A stretch of DNA of 64,000 nt, taken from Metallosphaera cuprina Ar-4. Lineage in GTDB: Archaea > Thermoproteota > Thermoprotei_A > Sulfolobales > Sulfolobaceae. The stretch covers positions 610,001 to 674,000 of the forward strand of contig NC_015435.1 of NCBI RefSeq assembly GCF_000204925.1, given 5' to 3'. A program made the translations under genes and the position numbers. Below, one piece after another: positions 44,412-54,404 of this stretch (position 1 is its first letter; every line of letters begins with the position of its first letter). Below the pieces are notes generated by a model. The model searched no databases. It saw only the letters and a program-made list of their open reading frames with translations, and was not told where the DNA came from.

Positions 44412-44835
44412 GGCACTCTTCCATGACTTTAGCGTCAGAGTCTAATATAGGCCTGCCAAGGTTAGCGGGGGCGTTCCTAAGATATTTAGGAAGTTGAACG
44501 GCGTCCTCGACTAGACTTATCTTTCCTATTAGACTCTTCACGTCGCATGCTCCAGTGACCCAAATTTCCACCTTAACGCGATGTGGGAAGACTGCCCTAT
44601 TCCTAACTTTCTCTTCAGGGTACAACGGAGTTTCATCATAGTACCAATCAGATACTACCTTACCTATACCAACTATCTTTCCACCGTAACGGCTTGCATA
44701 GTATTTACTAACATAGAATATTATATCATCATTTTTTTTGATATATTTACTTAAGTTTGATTTATATCCATAGATTCCCTTTGTTTGGATATCATCCCAC
44801 ATGTCTTCCTGTATTGGTACTAGCCAAAAGGTCAT
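44389..44835 (-). CDS. EVE (PUA-like) domain protein
   Basis: The 148-aa protein opens with FWLVPIQEDMWDDIQTKGIYG and continues with KKNDDIIFYVSKY and GKIVGIGKVVSDWYYDETPL, the pattern of EVE domains, which have a pocket for modified nucleobases. It may read modified DNA or RNA. It stands alone and converges on lplB, overlapping it by 23 bp. Confidence 0.82.
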   Translation of the reverse strand: MTFWLVPIQEDMWDDIQTKGIYGYKSNLSKYIKKNDDIIFYVSKYYASRYGGKIVGIGKVVSDWYYDETPLYPEEKVRNRAVFPHRVKVEIWVTGACDVKSLIGKISLVEDAVQLPKYLRNAPANLGRPILDSDAKVMEECLRQTAYD

Positions 44836-44915
44836 AATCGTTTTTATATCAATTAACTAAAAAGCCTTTCCTGTTATCTAAGTGAGTATAAATATAGCTA
44901 ACTATAGTGAGAACT

Positions 44916-45380
44916 ATGAAACTGGTGGCGCACTACGTCTTCACTACCGGTGTCCTAGCTTTATTATCATCTCCTATTTTAGGATTTTATGAAGCCGTTA
45001 CTATCTCATTCTTCATATCCTGGACTGGTAATACGCTCATCGATAGGTTGGGTCACGAGCTAAAGGGTGGTTACATAAGAAGGACCCCAAGGACACACAC
45101 GTTGTTCAGAAGCCTATTATGGGGAGTTCTCCCCTCAATCCCACTCTTTATTATTTTTCTTAACCCACTCTACTTAGTGATGGGAGGGATATCCGGTCCC
45201 TCTCATCTTCTGCTTGATGTGTTCACTGAGAAAGGTATATACAGGAAGAAAAACGGCAGGTGGATCAGATTCGCTTTAGCTCACTTTTCTTATAACAATC
45301 CATTAGTTAACGGTTTAGCTATACTAATAGGAGGCGGTTTGATTTACCTGGCTCTAATCCTTCAAAGCAGACCTATTTAA
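44916..45380 (+). CDS. DUF1286 family membrane protein
   Basis: The 154-aa protein (ATG at 44916; a GTG at 44907 is in frame) has about four membrane segments. It carries histidine/aspartate motifs VAHYVF, GNTLIDRLGHE, RTPRTHTLFRS and PSHLLLDVFTEKG, which resemble the YdjM/LexA-regulated membrane metal-dependent hydrolase family and match Sulfolobales DUF1286. Function unproven. A TATA-like TATAAATATAG at 44887-44897 predicts a near-leaderless start. Confidence 0.8.
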   Translation: MKLVAHYVFTTGVLALLSSPILGFYEAVTISFFISWTGNTLIDRLGHELKGGYIRRTPRTHTLFRSLLWGVLPSIPLFIIFLNPLYLVMGGISGPSHLLLDVFTEKGIYRKKNGRWIRFALAHFSYNNPLVNGLAILIGGGLIYLALILQSRPI

Positions 45381-45473
45381 TTTACTTAGCCATGTAAATC
45401 TTTATCGGAAGAGCGGTAGAAGGATATACTTGCCTGAGTAAAAAATATAAACCCAGTTAAAGTATAGTGAGAC

Positions 45474-47039
45474 GTGAGCAATAAGAGAAATGTGTTCGTA
45501 AGGGAAAGTTCTGGTCTTTTGAAACAGGTTAATCTTCTTGATGCAGTAATGCTTAATATAGGTAACATGTCTGCAGGGGTAACCCTTTTTGAGTCCATAT
45601 CGCCTTATGTAGGGAATTACCCGGGAGGCGTATTATGGATAGCTTCCCTAATAGGCCTGCTCTTCGCATTTCCTCAACTTTACCTTTATACCTATATGAC
45701 TAGGAGGATGGGGAGGACAGGTGGAGATTACGTATGGATTAGTAGAAATCTTAACGGAGGCATAGGCTCTACTATGGCCATTGCTATCATGCTTGAGTCC
45801 GTAGCGTATTTCGCACTTATAGCGTTCTTTTCAGCGTCCAGCATAAACGCAGTACTTTATACAATTGGGAGCGTAGATGACTCGCAGACTCTTAACTCGT
45901 TAGCCAATAACGTATTTGTTAACCCTTTTAACGGTGGACTTACTTTTGAACAGAAAGCTCTATTTTATGGAATTGCAGCTGCCTTCTTCGTTATTGTGAT
46001 AGCCTTAAACGTATTTAGAGCGAGGTGGGGCTACTCTATTGTGACGGCGTTAGGATCTTTTTCATTGATAACGTTATTAATGGCTATAATAGTGATCGGG
46101 ATATCTGCAGGTAGATTTGGCTCAGCAATACAACCTTTCCTTAATTCAATCAATTCAAGTTTAGTAACAACATATCAAAATTCGCCTCACAGTGTTCTCC
46201 CAGCTAACTTCAGTTTAATCTCAACCTTACTTTTACTTCCGCTCTTCGCGCTTTACACTTATCCTTGGATGCAAGCAGGTCCGGCTGTATCTGCCGAGTT
46301 TAAGCAGAGCGACAGAGTAGCCAAGTTTAACCTTCTGTTCGCGGTTTTGTTAACTGCGGCTCTAGTAACTGGTGGTTTCCTAGAGATGGACTTAGTAGCT
46401 GGTTACTCATTTAACGTCCAAGCCTATCCTTACTTCGTTTATAACTTCTGGACTGTAGCGATAGCTATAGCTGGTAATCCCGTAATTCAATGGTTGATTG
46501 GACTCGGAGCCATAGCGTGGAACTTTTTCGTTCTAGCTTACGGAGTTGTGGTTTTCTCAAGGTACGTCTTTGCCCTCTCCTTTGACAGGATCCTGCCTGA
46601 GAGGTTAGCTCAAGTGAACAAGTACGGATCTCCTGTATACGCTCACATATTGGACCTCACTATAACTCTCCTGTTTCTCCTAGTCCCGGTTTTCTCATTA
46701 AACGCTGCATTATCTTTATACGGTGCCACGATCCTAGGTTCGTTGTACTTTCTGATAGCCAGCGTTGCGGGTATATTTTACGGACTTAGAAACAGAGTGA
46801 ATTCGTTAGTGGCGGCGGGTTCAATTTCTGCAATTTATTTCGCCTTCCTCACTTACGAGGCTGCTACAAATCCTCTTTTCGGATTTAGCACGACGTCAGG
46901 CCAAATTAACATCACAACGCTGATTTTTGTTATAGGAGTAGTTTTGGTAGGAGCGGTAATATATCTGGTCTCTAAGTATCATAATAAGAAGAGAGGGATA
47001 GACATCTCTCTTGTATTTAAGGAGATTCCACCGGAGTAG
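45474..47039 (+). CDS. APC-superfamily amino acid/polyamine transporter
   Basis: The 521-aa protein has twelve or more helices. The first, [20 protein letters not shown] near residues 20-40, contains the broken-helix G-x-x-G substrate site of APC transporters, and [19 protein letters not shown] near 75-93 is the typical loop. A TATA-like TATAAACC at 45446-45453 fits a leaderless GTG start at 45474. The substrate cannot be named. Confidence 0.87.
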   Translation: MSNKRNVFVRESSGLLKQVNLLDAVMLNIGNMSAGVTLFESISPYVGNYPGGVLWIASLIGLLFAFPQLYLYTYMTRRMGRTGGDYVWISRNLNGGIGSTMAIAIMLESVAYFALIAFFSASSINAVLYTIGSVDDSQTLNSLANNVFVNPFNGGLTFEQKALFYGIAAAFFVIVIALNVFRARWGYSIVTALGSFSLITLLMAIIVIGISAGRFGSAIQPFLNSINSSLVTTYQNSPHSVLPANFSLISTLLLLPLFALYTYPWMQAGPAVSAEFKQSDRVAKFNLLFAVLLTAALVTGGFLEMDLVAGYSFNVQAYPYFVYNFWTVAIAIAGNPVIQWLIGLGAIAWNFFVLAYGVVVFSRYVFALSFDRILPERLAQVNKYGSPVYAHILDLTITLLFLLVPVFSLNAALSLYGATILGSLYFLIASVAGIFYGLRNRVNSLVAAGSISAIYFAFLTYEAATNPLFGFSTTSGQINITTLIFVIGVVLVGAVIYLVSKYHNKKRGIDISLVFKEIPPE

Positions 47040-47071
47040 ATTTATAATGTTTTTTTGCAAATAACTAATTT

Positions 47072-47629
47072 ATGAGATTTTCTTTCTCCTATTTTCGTTC
47101 CACTAGTGTAATCTTTGGGCTGATTCTGATAGCGTTTGCTATAAATCCTATTACTGAACTCTTGGAATTTTCGCAGGAGTCACTTTTTATGGCATCACAC
47201 TACGCTTTATTTATAGGTGGATTCTTACTCACTAGGAGACTTAAGCTACCTCCTCTCCTCGTTGTTTTATCAATTTTAGGTGTAGTTTTCTGGCACCTTC
47301 CACTGTTCTATGCATTAGCTGCAGGAGAACCAGCGTTCAGAACAATTAATGACGTTACGATGCTAGTTGCAGGAATGTTAGCTGGAGGCGCCTCTAATAG
47401 TCTATCTTTCTCTGTAAAAATTCTTTTATTTATAGCATGGATGGGTGCTGACAGCGTCCTATCCGTTATCCTTATAGTTGGATGGCCCTACTACTCTAAC
47501 TCTATTTACTCGTTTTCTCCTTATCCCATTTCCCAGGAGTTGATTACTGGACTAGTCATGTTTGGGATTATGACAGTAGTTTTTGTATATGTTATCTTCA
47601 CAATGCTAAGATCCGTATTTAAAATATAA
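47072..47629 (+). CDS. Membrane protein of unknown function (DUF1404-like, tentative)
   Basis: The 185-aa protein has about six membrane helices and an F-rich N-terminus. The motif SHYALFIGGFLLTRRLKLPP with WHLPLFYALAA contains conserved-looking histidines within helices, as in small archaeal membrane proteins of the DUF1404/caa3-assembly-like type, but I am not certain of the family. It ends 3 bp from the convergent antiporter gene. Confidence 0.65.
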   Translation: MRFSFSYFRSTSVIFGLILIAFAINPITELLEFSQESLFMASHYALFIGGFLLTRRLKLPPLLVVLSILGVVFWHLPLFYALAAGEPAFRTINDVTMLVAGMLAGGASNSLSFSVKILLFIAWMGADSVLSVILIVGWPYYSNSIYSFSPYPISQELITGLVMFGIMTVVFVYVIFTMLRSVFKI

Positions 47630-47632
47630 AAA

Positions 47633-48835
47633 TTAGGTTTCATTTTTTGCAATTTTTCTAGTAAGTCTCTCAAAGGCTATCGCGCCTATCGCCGTAGTGG
47701 TTAAGCTCATAAAAATTACCTCTGAAAGGTCGCTCTGATTAAAAACGCCGCTCGAAAAGGCTATTGAAGATATCACTAAACCCATTTCTCCACGAGGTAT
47801 CATACCTAGAGATGACGCTATGGCCTTCCTTATATCTTTATTGTAAACGTACGCGAAGGGAAAGATTCCGGCAAACTTCAGGACAATAGCTAAGACTGTG
47901 ATTATGCTACCTTGAACTAGGACATCCGTGGAAACGAACGTGAACACGTTAGTTTGAGCTCCTATTGTAATGAAGAACAAGGAACCGAATATAGCGATCA
48001 TAGTTTTTACCATACCGCGGATCCTCTCTGCCTTCCTGCTTTCAGCAATGGCTACCCCCGCTATGAAAGCTGCGATAATAGGTGAGAAGCCTAGGGTTAT
48101 CATTACTGTAACAAGGATGAACAGGATCAATAGTGACATATCTACGACAAGTGAGTCAGAGACAACAGAGATTATTCTAGGAATTATAAAAACTGAGGCT
48201 AAAAATATGATAACCCACGAGACGACAACCTTAAGGGTCAACTTCACTAGCTCAAAGAAGGAAAGTCCTCCAGTGTCTATTATAGCCAACGATATGGAAA
48301 GTATTATGAAAGCTACAACGTCGTCTATTGCGGCTGCAGACAAAGTGATCTTTATGTAATGTTCGTTCTCAAGCCTCTCGCTCTCTATTATAGAGGCTAC
48401 CGCAGCGAGGCTAGTCGCCGCGGTGGCGGCGCCCATAAGAATGGCAACCGGGAAGGAAACAAAAAAGTTCATGTAAAAGAAGACTCCCACGAATGGAAGC
48501 ACCGCTCCAAAAGTGGCGGCTAAAGAAGCCAGGTATCCTGATGTCCGTAAGGACTTAAACCCGTGTTCAAGACCAGATGCGAATATGAGCAAGATGACAG
48601 AGAACTCTGAGAAAAGCAATAAGTACGAATTTATTGTGAATATTTGATAACCAACAAAGGCATTTATAACCTCACCTAACGCAAAAGGGCTAAGTACTAG
48701 CCCGGTAATTAATTCCATGATAAGGGGAGGTATTCTGGCCTTATTGGATGATATCTTAAGACCTTGTGCTACAGTGATGAGAAGAAATATCTCCAAGAGC
48801 GCTAGGTAGACTTGGTCGGAGGTCATAGAGAACAT
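47633..48835 (-). CDS. Monovalent cation:proton antiporter, CPA2-like
   Basis: The 400-aa protein has about twelve helices. AVASIIESERLENEHYIKIT followed by SAAAIDDVVAFIIL (near residues 146-178) contains the DD pair of electrogenic Na+/H+ antiporters, and SPIIAAFIAGVAIAES near 255 is the second half of the core. No C-terminal regulatory domain is attached. It should help Na+ or K+ and pH balance in an acidophile. Confidence 0.88.
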   Translation of the reverse strand: MFSMTSDQVYLALLEIFLLITVAQGLKISSNKARIPPLIMELITGLVLSPFALGEVINAFVGYQIFTINSYLLLFSEFSVILLIFASGLEHGFKSLRTSGYLASLAATFGAVLPFVGVFFYMNFFVSFPVAILMGAATAATSLAAVASIIESERLENEHYIKITLSAAAIDDVVAFIILSISLAIIDTGGLSFFELVKLTLKVVVSWVIIFLASVFIIPRIISVVSDSLVVDMSLLILFILVTVMITLGFSPIIAAFIAGVAIAESRKAERIRGMVKTMIAIFGSLFFITIGAQTNVFTFVSTDVLVQGSIITVLAIVLKFAGIFPFAYVYNKDIRKAIASSLGMIPRGEMGLVISSIAFSSGVFNQSDLSEVIFMSLTTTAIGAIAFERLTRKIAKNET

Positions 48836-48868
48836 TGACTTTTATAAGTATAAACATTAATCTTCCTC

Positions 48869-49903
48869 ATGTCAATATTCAGAAAGAAGGAAGAGAAGAA
48901 CATACTTCACATAGATCACATCAATCCTCAAATGAAAAAAGCTATAAAGACTTTAATAGACTCTGGTGTTCCTGAGGTTGCTAAACTTTATGGCTTTAGG
49001 TATCTCTTCCCACGATTGAGAGAACCCATATTTATTCCGTATGGAAGACTAGATGACGATTTCAAGGATACTCACGAAGCCTTTGAGAGGATATTAGAGG
49101 AGGTTGACAAGATTAAAGATGAGGGGATGCAAACTTATAAGACTTGGTATCCAACGGCTGAGGAGATAAATCACTTCAGGTTCACTTTCTACTCTATGAC
49201 CATAGAGGATGGAATGAAGGTAGGAATAGCAGCTAACCCATTGGCTTCGTTAGATCAGGACTCGTTCAAATTAAACGAAATAGGAGACGAGGTGAGGGGT
49301 AAAAAGGTACTCATTCTATCCTCTGCACTAGCAGGTCAGGTTGTAAACACCAAGTCCGTATTTTCTAATTCGTCAGCAGTGGAGTTTCTAGATATAGTTT
49401 CATCTAGGGAGGATGAGATAATAGAGTCCTACTTATGGCTTAACAAAAACTTTCACGAAAAGTACGATAAAGACAAGGAATATGATGTTGAACTGGGAAG
49501 GACCTACATGAGGAGACTTTTCTCAATAATTAAATCTGTTACTTCTCCAAAGGTTGCAAATAACTCTAAAGATAAAGACGTAATAATCCTCCCTCTCTTC
49601 ATATATCCTAAAGGTAAAATAGTAGGAAATATCTCTATCATGGAGGCTTGGAACTCTAACGAGAGTTTCGCTACTCTTCTTAGACAGGCTCAATATCATG
49701 AAATGGAGGTCGGGCCTGTAGTGTATAACGTTGATACAATAAATTCACTGGTTGAGACTTATGGGTTCTCTGCGGAAAAGTTAATAGTTCTCACGGATCA
49801 GAAGGTACCTGCCATCGATAGACTCGATCATTTAAAATGGTTAAAAAGATTTAAGGTAGAGAAAGAGACCGATTTCGTTAAGATTCTGAAGCCTTCTGGA
49901 TGA
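48869..49903 (+). CDS. Conserved cytoplasmic protein of unknown function
   Basis: The 344-aa protein has no signal, membrane segment or motif known to me. It begins with a basic tail (FRKKEEK), is acidic and helical in the first third, has an NPLASLDQDSFKLN segment near 133 and a strand-like KKVLILSSALAGQVVNTKSV near 154. It contains no cysteine. It stands as a single gene divergent from the antiporter and converges on DUF929 with a 26-bp coding overlap. Confidence 0.7.
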   Translation: MSIFRKKEEKNILHIDHINPQMKKAIKTLIDSGVPEVAKLYGFRYLFPRLREPIFIPYGRLDDDFKDTHEAFERILEEVDKIKDEGMQTYKTWYPTAEEINHFRFTFYSMTIEDGMKVGIAANPLASLDQDSFKLNEIGDEVRGKKVLILSSALAGQVVNTKSVFSNSSAVEFLDIVSSREDEIIESYLWLNKNFHEKYDKDKEYDVELGRTYMRRLFSIIKSVTSPKVANNSKDKDVIILPLFIYPKGKIVGNISIMEAWNSNESFATLLRQAQYHEMEVGPVVYNVDTINSLVETYGFSAEKLIVLTDQKVPAIDRLDHLKWLKRFKVEKETDFVKILKPSG

Positions 49904-50669
49904 CCTGATAAATAGTTTGAGATGTTGCCTCTATCGGAGATGGTACGTTTCCGCTTTTTATTTCACTTAAAATTTGGCTAGGATCGTGAGATATTGATAT
50001 TACCTGGCTAGGAGGAAGTGACTTAGGGTATCCTAATAATATCCACGTTCCGCCAGGGCCAGTAACTATTAGGGTTGTAACTAGATGGGGTATTGGACTC
50101 CCCAGAGCTATGGGTAGTTGGTTATTGTTATAAAGTACCGTTGTCTTATTTAGTTGATATTCTTTAACCAAATTAAAGACCCAGTTCGGTGCCGAGGTCT
50201 GCAACTCTTGAAGTCCAATTTGAATCGCTTCACCATTTAAAGGTTGTCCGGAAGGCGTAGCATTTAAGTACTGGTTGTATATATAATAGAAATGAAATTG
50301 AACCGAGCTATTAGGCTGAAAGTTTTCGAATAGCAATCCAGGTATCGCCCCTCCTAAATCAGGCTCCGCCAGTGACAAGTGGGGCTCTACAGAAACATTA
50401 CCGTAGTGAGTTAATGCAAGATAGAGAGGCCAGGAAAGCGTAGCGCCATAAGGACAGCCATACCAGCTTATAAAATAGACCTGCGTCGTTCCGTTAGGTG
50501 CGTAATCTACCGAGGACACCTTAACTATGTTTGTAAATGCGCTCTCCGCGGAAACTGTAGGAGAGGATGATCTAAATCCTATCGCGAAAAAGATGACGAT
50601 AACGATAATCAGTGCGACAAAAGGTATGTACACTAACCTGCTTTCATTCTTCTTTTTCCCTTTCGCCAT
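49878..50669 (-). CDS. DUF929 family membrane-anchored protein
   Basis: From ATG at 50669 the protein is 263 aa: a basic start MAKGKKKNESR, one membrane anchor (about 14-32), and an extracellular domain. The segment TQVYFISWYGCPYGATLSWP near residues 60-80 is the DUF929 hallmark and resembles a thioredoxin-fold active site with a single cysteine. DUF929 is essentially confined to Sulfolobales and related archaea. A role in extracellular thiol chemistry is possible but unproven. Confidence 0.78.
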   Translation of the reverse strand: MAKGKKKNESRLVYIPFVALIIVIVIFFAIGFRSSSPTVSAESAFTNIVKVSSVDYAPNGTTQVYFISWYGCPYGATLSWPLYLALTHYGNVSVEPHLSLAEPDLGGAIPGLLFENFQPNSSVQFHFYYIYNQYLNATPSGQPLNGEAIQIGLQELQTSAPNWVFNLVKEYQLNKTTVLYNNNQLPIALGSPIPHLVTTLIVTGPGGTWILLGYPKSLPPSQVISISHDPSQILSEIKSGNVPSPIEATSQTIYQVIQKASES

Positions 50670-50787
50670 CTTTATCATAATCATTCAGTCTAGTTTTAAA
50701 TCTTTTCACGACTTTCATGATAATCTCAATCCAATTCAGTAGGACGTGTATTAAATTGAAATTAAACTGAAATTCAGAGAGAAATAA

Positions 50788-51384
50788 TTAGTTTCTTTTG
50801 AAACATGTTTTACCATTTTTGAGAAAAGAAATCTCATCGCATTCAAGCCTCGTTACATTGATTAATTTCTCCAACGCCTTCCTAATTGCGGGATCCATAG
50901 CAACTAGCTTGAACGCGCTCACCAAATACCAGAGGTTACCTCTGCTCTCCGCTACTATTAGTCTAGGCTCAATTTCCATGAGCTTTTCTATTACGTTGTT
51001 CATGCTACCTGTTCCAGTGACTCTAAATTCCTTGAAGACCACGTTCCCTGGAACATCTTCAAAGTCTATACCATCAGCATATATCGTAATAAGTGACCCT
51101 GTCTTAAGTATCGTGGTGAACTCTCTAGGTTCGATTTCAATTCCGTATTTTGAAAGGTAGCCCAACCATCTATCCCTTTTCCTCCCTCTTAGTTTTGTCC
51201 TTATTAGGGTTGACACACTCATAGACGAGATGAGATCCGCTGCTGTCGCTGTGACTAGGTCTTGATCTCTATAAATCGACGGGCCCGAACATTTTACATC
51301 GGATATCTTGCCCGAGCAAACGTAAGACAGCTCTGGTAGAGGTGGGAATATCACATCTTCTGGGGACTCTACTTTAAGTTCCAC
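50788..51384 (-). CDS. Conserved protein of unknown function
   Basis: The 198-aa protein has four or five cysteines (C23, C31, and near the C-terminus ECDE and TCFKRN), no membrane segment and no motif I recognise. A basic patch RTKLRGRKRDRWLGYLSKYG near residue 62-82 could bind nucleic acid. The start is GTG at 51384, and a TATA-like element lies in the AT-rich region upstream. Confidence 0.65.
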   Translation of the reverse strand: MELKVESPEDVIFPPLPELSYVCSGKISDVKCSGPSIYRDQDLVTATAADLISSMSVSTLIRTKLRGRKRDRWLGYLSKYGIEIEPREFTTILKTGSLITIYADGIDFEDVPGNVVFKEFRVTGTGSMNNVIEKLMEIEPRLIVAESRGNLWYLVSAFKLVAMDPAIRKALEKLINVTRLECDEISFLKNGKTCFKRN

Positions 51385-51585
51385 ATATAATTAGCCGGTT
51401 CCAAGGTTTTATTTAACTGTTATTAAAAACACTCTCTTTAACATACATCAAACTGTTTTATTTAAATTATCATTCCAACATCTGAGAGAAATTATCTGAT
51501 TAACTCCCCTTCCTAGATAAAATTAAGAAAAAATTTTAATGTGATATATAATCTTTTAATTGCTTGCCATAAGCGATCTTAGATA

Positions 51586-53439
51586 ATGTTTAAAGATTTT
51601 AATTTAGACACGCACTATCTTATTATGGATTTGATTCCAGGGATCCTCAAGGAAAGACTCTCTTCCTCTGAGATAGAAAAGTTATCTAAGCTACAGAACC
51701 ACCAACTCGTAAACTTCTTAAACTCTGTCGTAGGACTTTGCGATCCTGAAAGCGTCTATATTGTAGAAGGCACTCGTAAGGACCTAGAATACGTTAAGAG
51801 AAAAGCTATCGAGACAGGAGAGGAGATAAGGTTAAAAAACGAGAATCATACAATACACTTTGACCCTCCACTTGACCAAGCTAGGGCAAGGGAAGATACT
51901 TTCATTTTGGGTTCAAAGATACCGTATGTGAACACTAAATCTAGAGAAGAAGGTCTTCAGGAAGTCATTTCGATACTAAAAGGCTCTATGAAAGGTAGAG
52001 AAATGTTCGTAGGGTTCTACTCGTTAGGACCAATCGCCTCCAAGTATAAGATGTTGGCCGTACAGGTTACAGACTCCCCATACGTTATACATAGCGAGAA
52101 CATGCTTTACAGGAACGCGTTTAGAGAGTTCACCAACAACGAAGATTTCCTCAAGTTCGTTCATTCTAAGGGCAGTTTAGACATAAAGAAGAGGAGAATA
52201 ATGATAGATCTTGAAGGCGTAGTCTACAGCGTAAACACAACGTATGCAGGTAACAGCGTAGGTCTCAAGAAGCTCGCACTCAGGTTAACTCTAAATAAAG
52301 CTGTAAATGAGGGATGGTTATCTGAACACATGGCCATAATTGGCCTAGAAGGGGAGAGAACACATTACATAACTGCCTCTTTTCCGTCAGGTTCAGGTAA
52401 GACTAGCACTTCAATGTTGGGTAAACTCATAAGTGACGATCTGGCTTTCATAAGGAACGTTAACGGTATAGCGAGAGCTTGGAACCCTGAATCAGGAGTA
52501 TTTGGCATTATTCACGGAGTCAATCCTAAGGACGACCCAATAGTCTGGGACGTTCTTCATAGCAATGACGAAGTGATATTTTCCAACGTTCTCCTTCTGC
52601 CGGATGGAACGGTATATTGGGAAGGGAGCGGAGATCACGAGCCTGAGAAGGGCGTTAATTTTGCGGGGGAATGGTGGAAAGGAAAGAGAGATGGCTCTGG
52701 AAAGCCGATCCCTCCTAGCCATCCTAATGCAAGGTTTACAGTAAGATTGAACTCCTTTAAAAATTTAGATCTAAAATATGAAGATCCTGAAGGAGTTGAA
52801 ATAGAAGGGATCATCTTTGGGGTAAAGGACTACTATACGCTAGTACCCATAGCTGAGTCCTTCAGCTGGGAACACGGAGTGATAACTATGGGAGCTTCCA
52901 TGGAATCGTCTAGAACGAGTGCAGTTATCGGTAAGTCAGACGAGATGGAGTTCAATCCGATGGCGCTACTGGATTTCATTTCAGTATCCCTAGGTAAATA
53001 TCTAGATAATTACCTCAGCTTCGGCAAGCGGTTATCAAAGCTTCCTAAGATCTTCAGTGCTAATTATTTCTTAAAGAACGAAAACGGCTACCTTAATAGC
53101 AAGGAGGACAAGAAAGTGTGGTTACGCTGGATTGTGGAACGTATAGAAGGAAAGGCTAGCGCTATAAGAACACCTATAGGGTTTATCCCTACATACGATG
53201 ACCTATCAAGCTTGTTCTATAAGGTTCTAAGTAAAACGTATAAGAAGGAAGAATATGAAGCTCAATTCACAATAAGGTTAAAGGCTTATAAAGAGAAGTT
53301 CGAGAGAGTACGTAGCGTATACGCAGGTATAGATGACGTACCAGATACCGTAATAGAGATTTTCAATAAGCAAATCTCTGACTTAAACGAGTATATCAAC
53401 AGGTTCGGAGAAAAGGTCTCTCCATTTCAACTTTCCTAG
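51586..53439 (+). CDS. pckG: Phosphoenolpyruvate carboxykinase (GTP)
   Basis: The 617-aa protein has all GTP-PEPCK hallmarks: the kinase P-loop [16 protein letters not shown] near residue 265-280, a metal-site region LISDDLAF with the aspartates, [20 protein letters not shown] near 365 and PNARFTVRL for the guanine pocket. It interconverts oxaloacetate and PEP. In an autotroph with the 3HP/4HB cycle it links cycle intermediates to gluconeogenesis. A TATA box at 51543-51551 sits about 40 bp before the ATG. Confidence 0.95.
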   Translation: MFKDFNLDTHYLIMDLIPGILKERLSSSEIEKLSKLQNHQLVNFLNSVVGLCDPESVYIVEGTRKDLEYVKRKAIETGEEIRLKNENHTIHFDPPLDQARAREDTFILGSKIPYVNTKSREEGLQEVISILKGSMKGREMFVGFYSLGPIASKYKMLAVQVTDSPYVIHSENMLYRNAFREFTNNEDFLKFVHSKGSLDIKKRRIMIDLEGVVYSVNTTYAGNSVGLKKLALRLTLNKAVNEGWLSEHMAIIGLEGERTHYITASFPSGSGKTSTSMLGKLISDDLAFIRNVNGIARAWNPESGVFGIIHGVNPKDDPIVWDVLHSNDEVIFSNVLLLPDGTVYWEGSGDHEPEKGVNFAGEWWKGKRDGSGKPIPPSHPNARFTVRLNSFKNLDLKYEDPEGVEIEGIIFGVKDYYTLVPIAESFSWEHGVITMGASMESSRTSAVIGKSDEMEFNPMALLDFISVSLGKYLDNYLSFGKRLSKLPKIFSANYFLKNENGYLNSKEDKKVWLRWIVERIEGKASAIRTPIGFIPTYDDLSSLFYKVLSKTYKKEEYEAQFTIRLKAYKEKFERVRSVYAGIDDVPDTVIEIFNKQISDLNEYINRFGEKVSPFQLS

Positions 53440-53593
53440 TTTAGAAATTCATAATTAATCGTTTTAAAACTCCTATTAACTTTGTTCTCGTTGAAAGTTG
53501 AGGTAAAGCGGAATCACGGGGGCTGGAAACTTATCATCGATCTCTCTCGGTGCGTTATCCTAGATAGAATGTCACGTTTCATACGATTAAGTC

Positions 53594-54370
53594 TTAATCG
53601 AGCTCTATATTTTCCTTGGCTAGTGCTTCCTCGAGGGCCTTATAATTAACTTCAAGGTGCTTGTTTAGTATCTCTTCCGCCATACCTCCAATATCAAGGT
53701 TAGCCTTGAACCTTTTAGAAAGTATTTGATTTAGGTGTTCCTCAAGATGAAGCGGGCTAGTTAGTCCACCGTGAGCTAATCCGACTGCCCTAGGCTTCAG
53801 ACCGATTTGTAGTTTAAGGCTTTTAATGTATTTGTTTAGTTCCAAAGGAGGAGGAGTAGTAGGTATTGGAACTCCATTATATCTTCCTCCTGCGGAGTCC
53901 CCCGTGTAAACAATGTTGTCGATCAGAGCTGAAATGTGGTGCTTAGCGTGGCCTGGAGTATAAAGTATCTCCATTTTCTTTTCACCTAGGTCTATAGTCT
54001 CTCCGCCATTTACTTCTAGGAATGTTGCTTCTGTAGGTTGGACCTCTCCATATATGTCTACTAGCTCACCCAATACACTCCTGGCATCTGAGTTTATCTT
54101 TCTCGGATCCTTAAGATACTTTGAGTACCCATTGTAAACTATCACCTTGGACTTATATCTTTGCACAATTTCAGACAGAGCGCCTACGTGATCTACATGC
54201 AAATGAGTAACAACTACATAATCCAGTTTATCTAAAAATCCTACATCCATTACGGAGTTGGCCACTCCAGCATCTATCATGACGTTAAGTTTATCACATA
54301 TTACAAACGAGTAAACAGCTTCCGGGAACTCTCCAGGTCCTGAAGGTATAGCGTGTATACCTGAGCACAT
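53594..54370 (-). CDS. Metallo-beta-lactamase-fold hydrolase
   Basis: The 258-aa protein has the metal motif THLHVDHVG near residues 55-63 (HxHxDH), H near YTPGHAKHHIS (about 140), D in VYTGDSAGG (about 153) and a final H in GLAHGGLTS near 200. The fold is shared by glyoxalase II, quinolone-related and ribonuclease families. The substrate is not deducible, though the general form resembles hydroxyacylglutathione-hydrolase-type or thioesterase-like members. Confidence 0.87.
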   Translation of the reverse strand: MCSGIHAIPSGPGEFPEAVYSFVICDKLNVMIDAGVANSVMDVGFLDKLDYVVVTHLHVDHVGALSEIVQRYKSKVIVYNGYSKYLKDPRKINSDARSVLGELVDIYGEVQPTEATFLEVNGGETIDLGEKKMEILYTPGHAKHHISALIDNIVYTGDSAGGRYNGVPIPTTPPPLELNKYIKSLKLQIGLKPRAVGLAHGGLTSPLHLEEHLNQILSKRFKANLDIGGMAEEILNKHLEVNYKALEEALAKENIELD

Positions 54371-54404
54371 AAAAGAAAAGATAGCTTAGGAGATAAAAAA
54401 TCTA

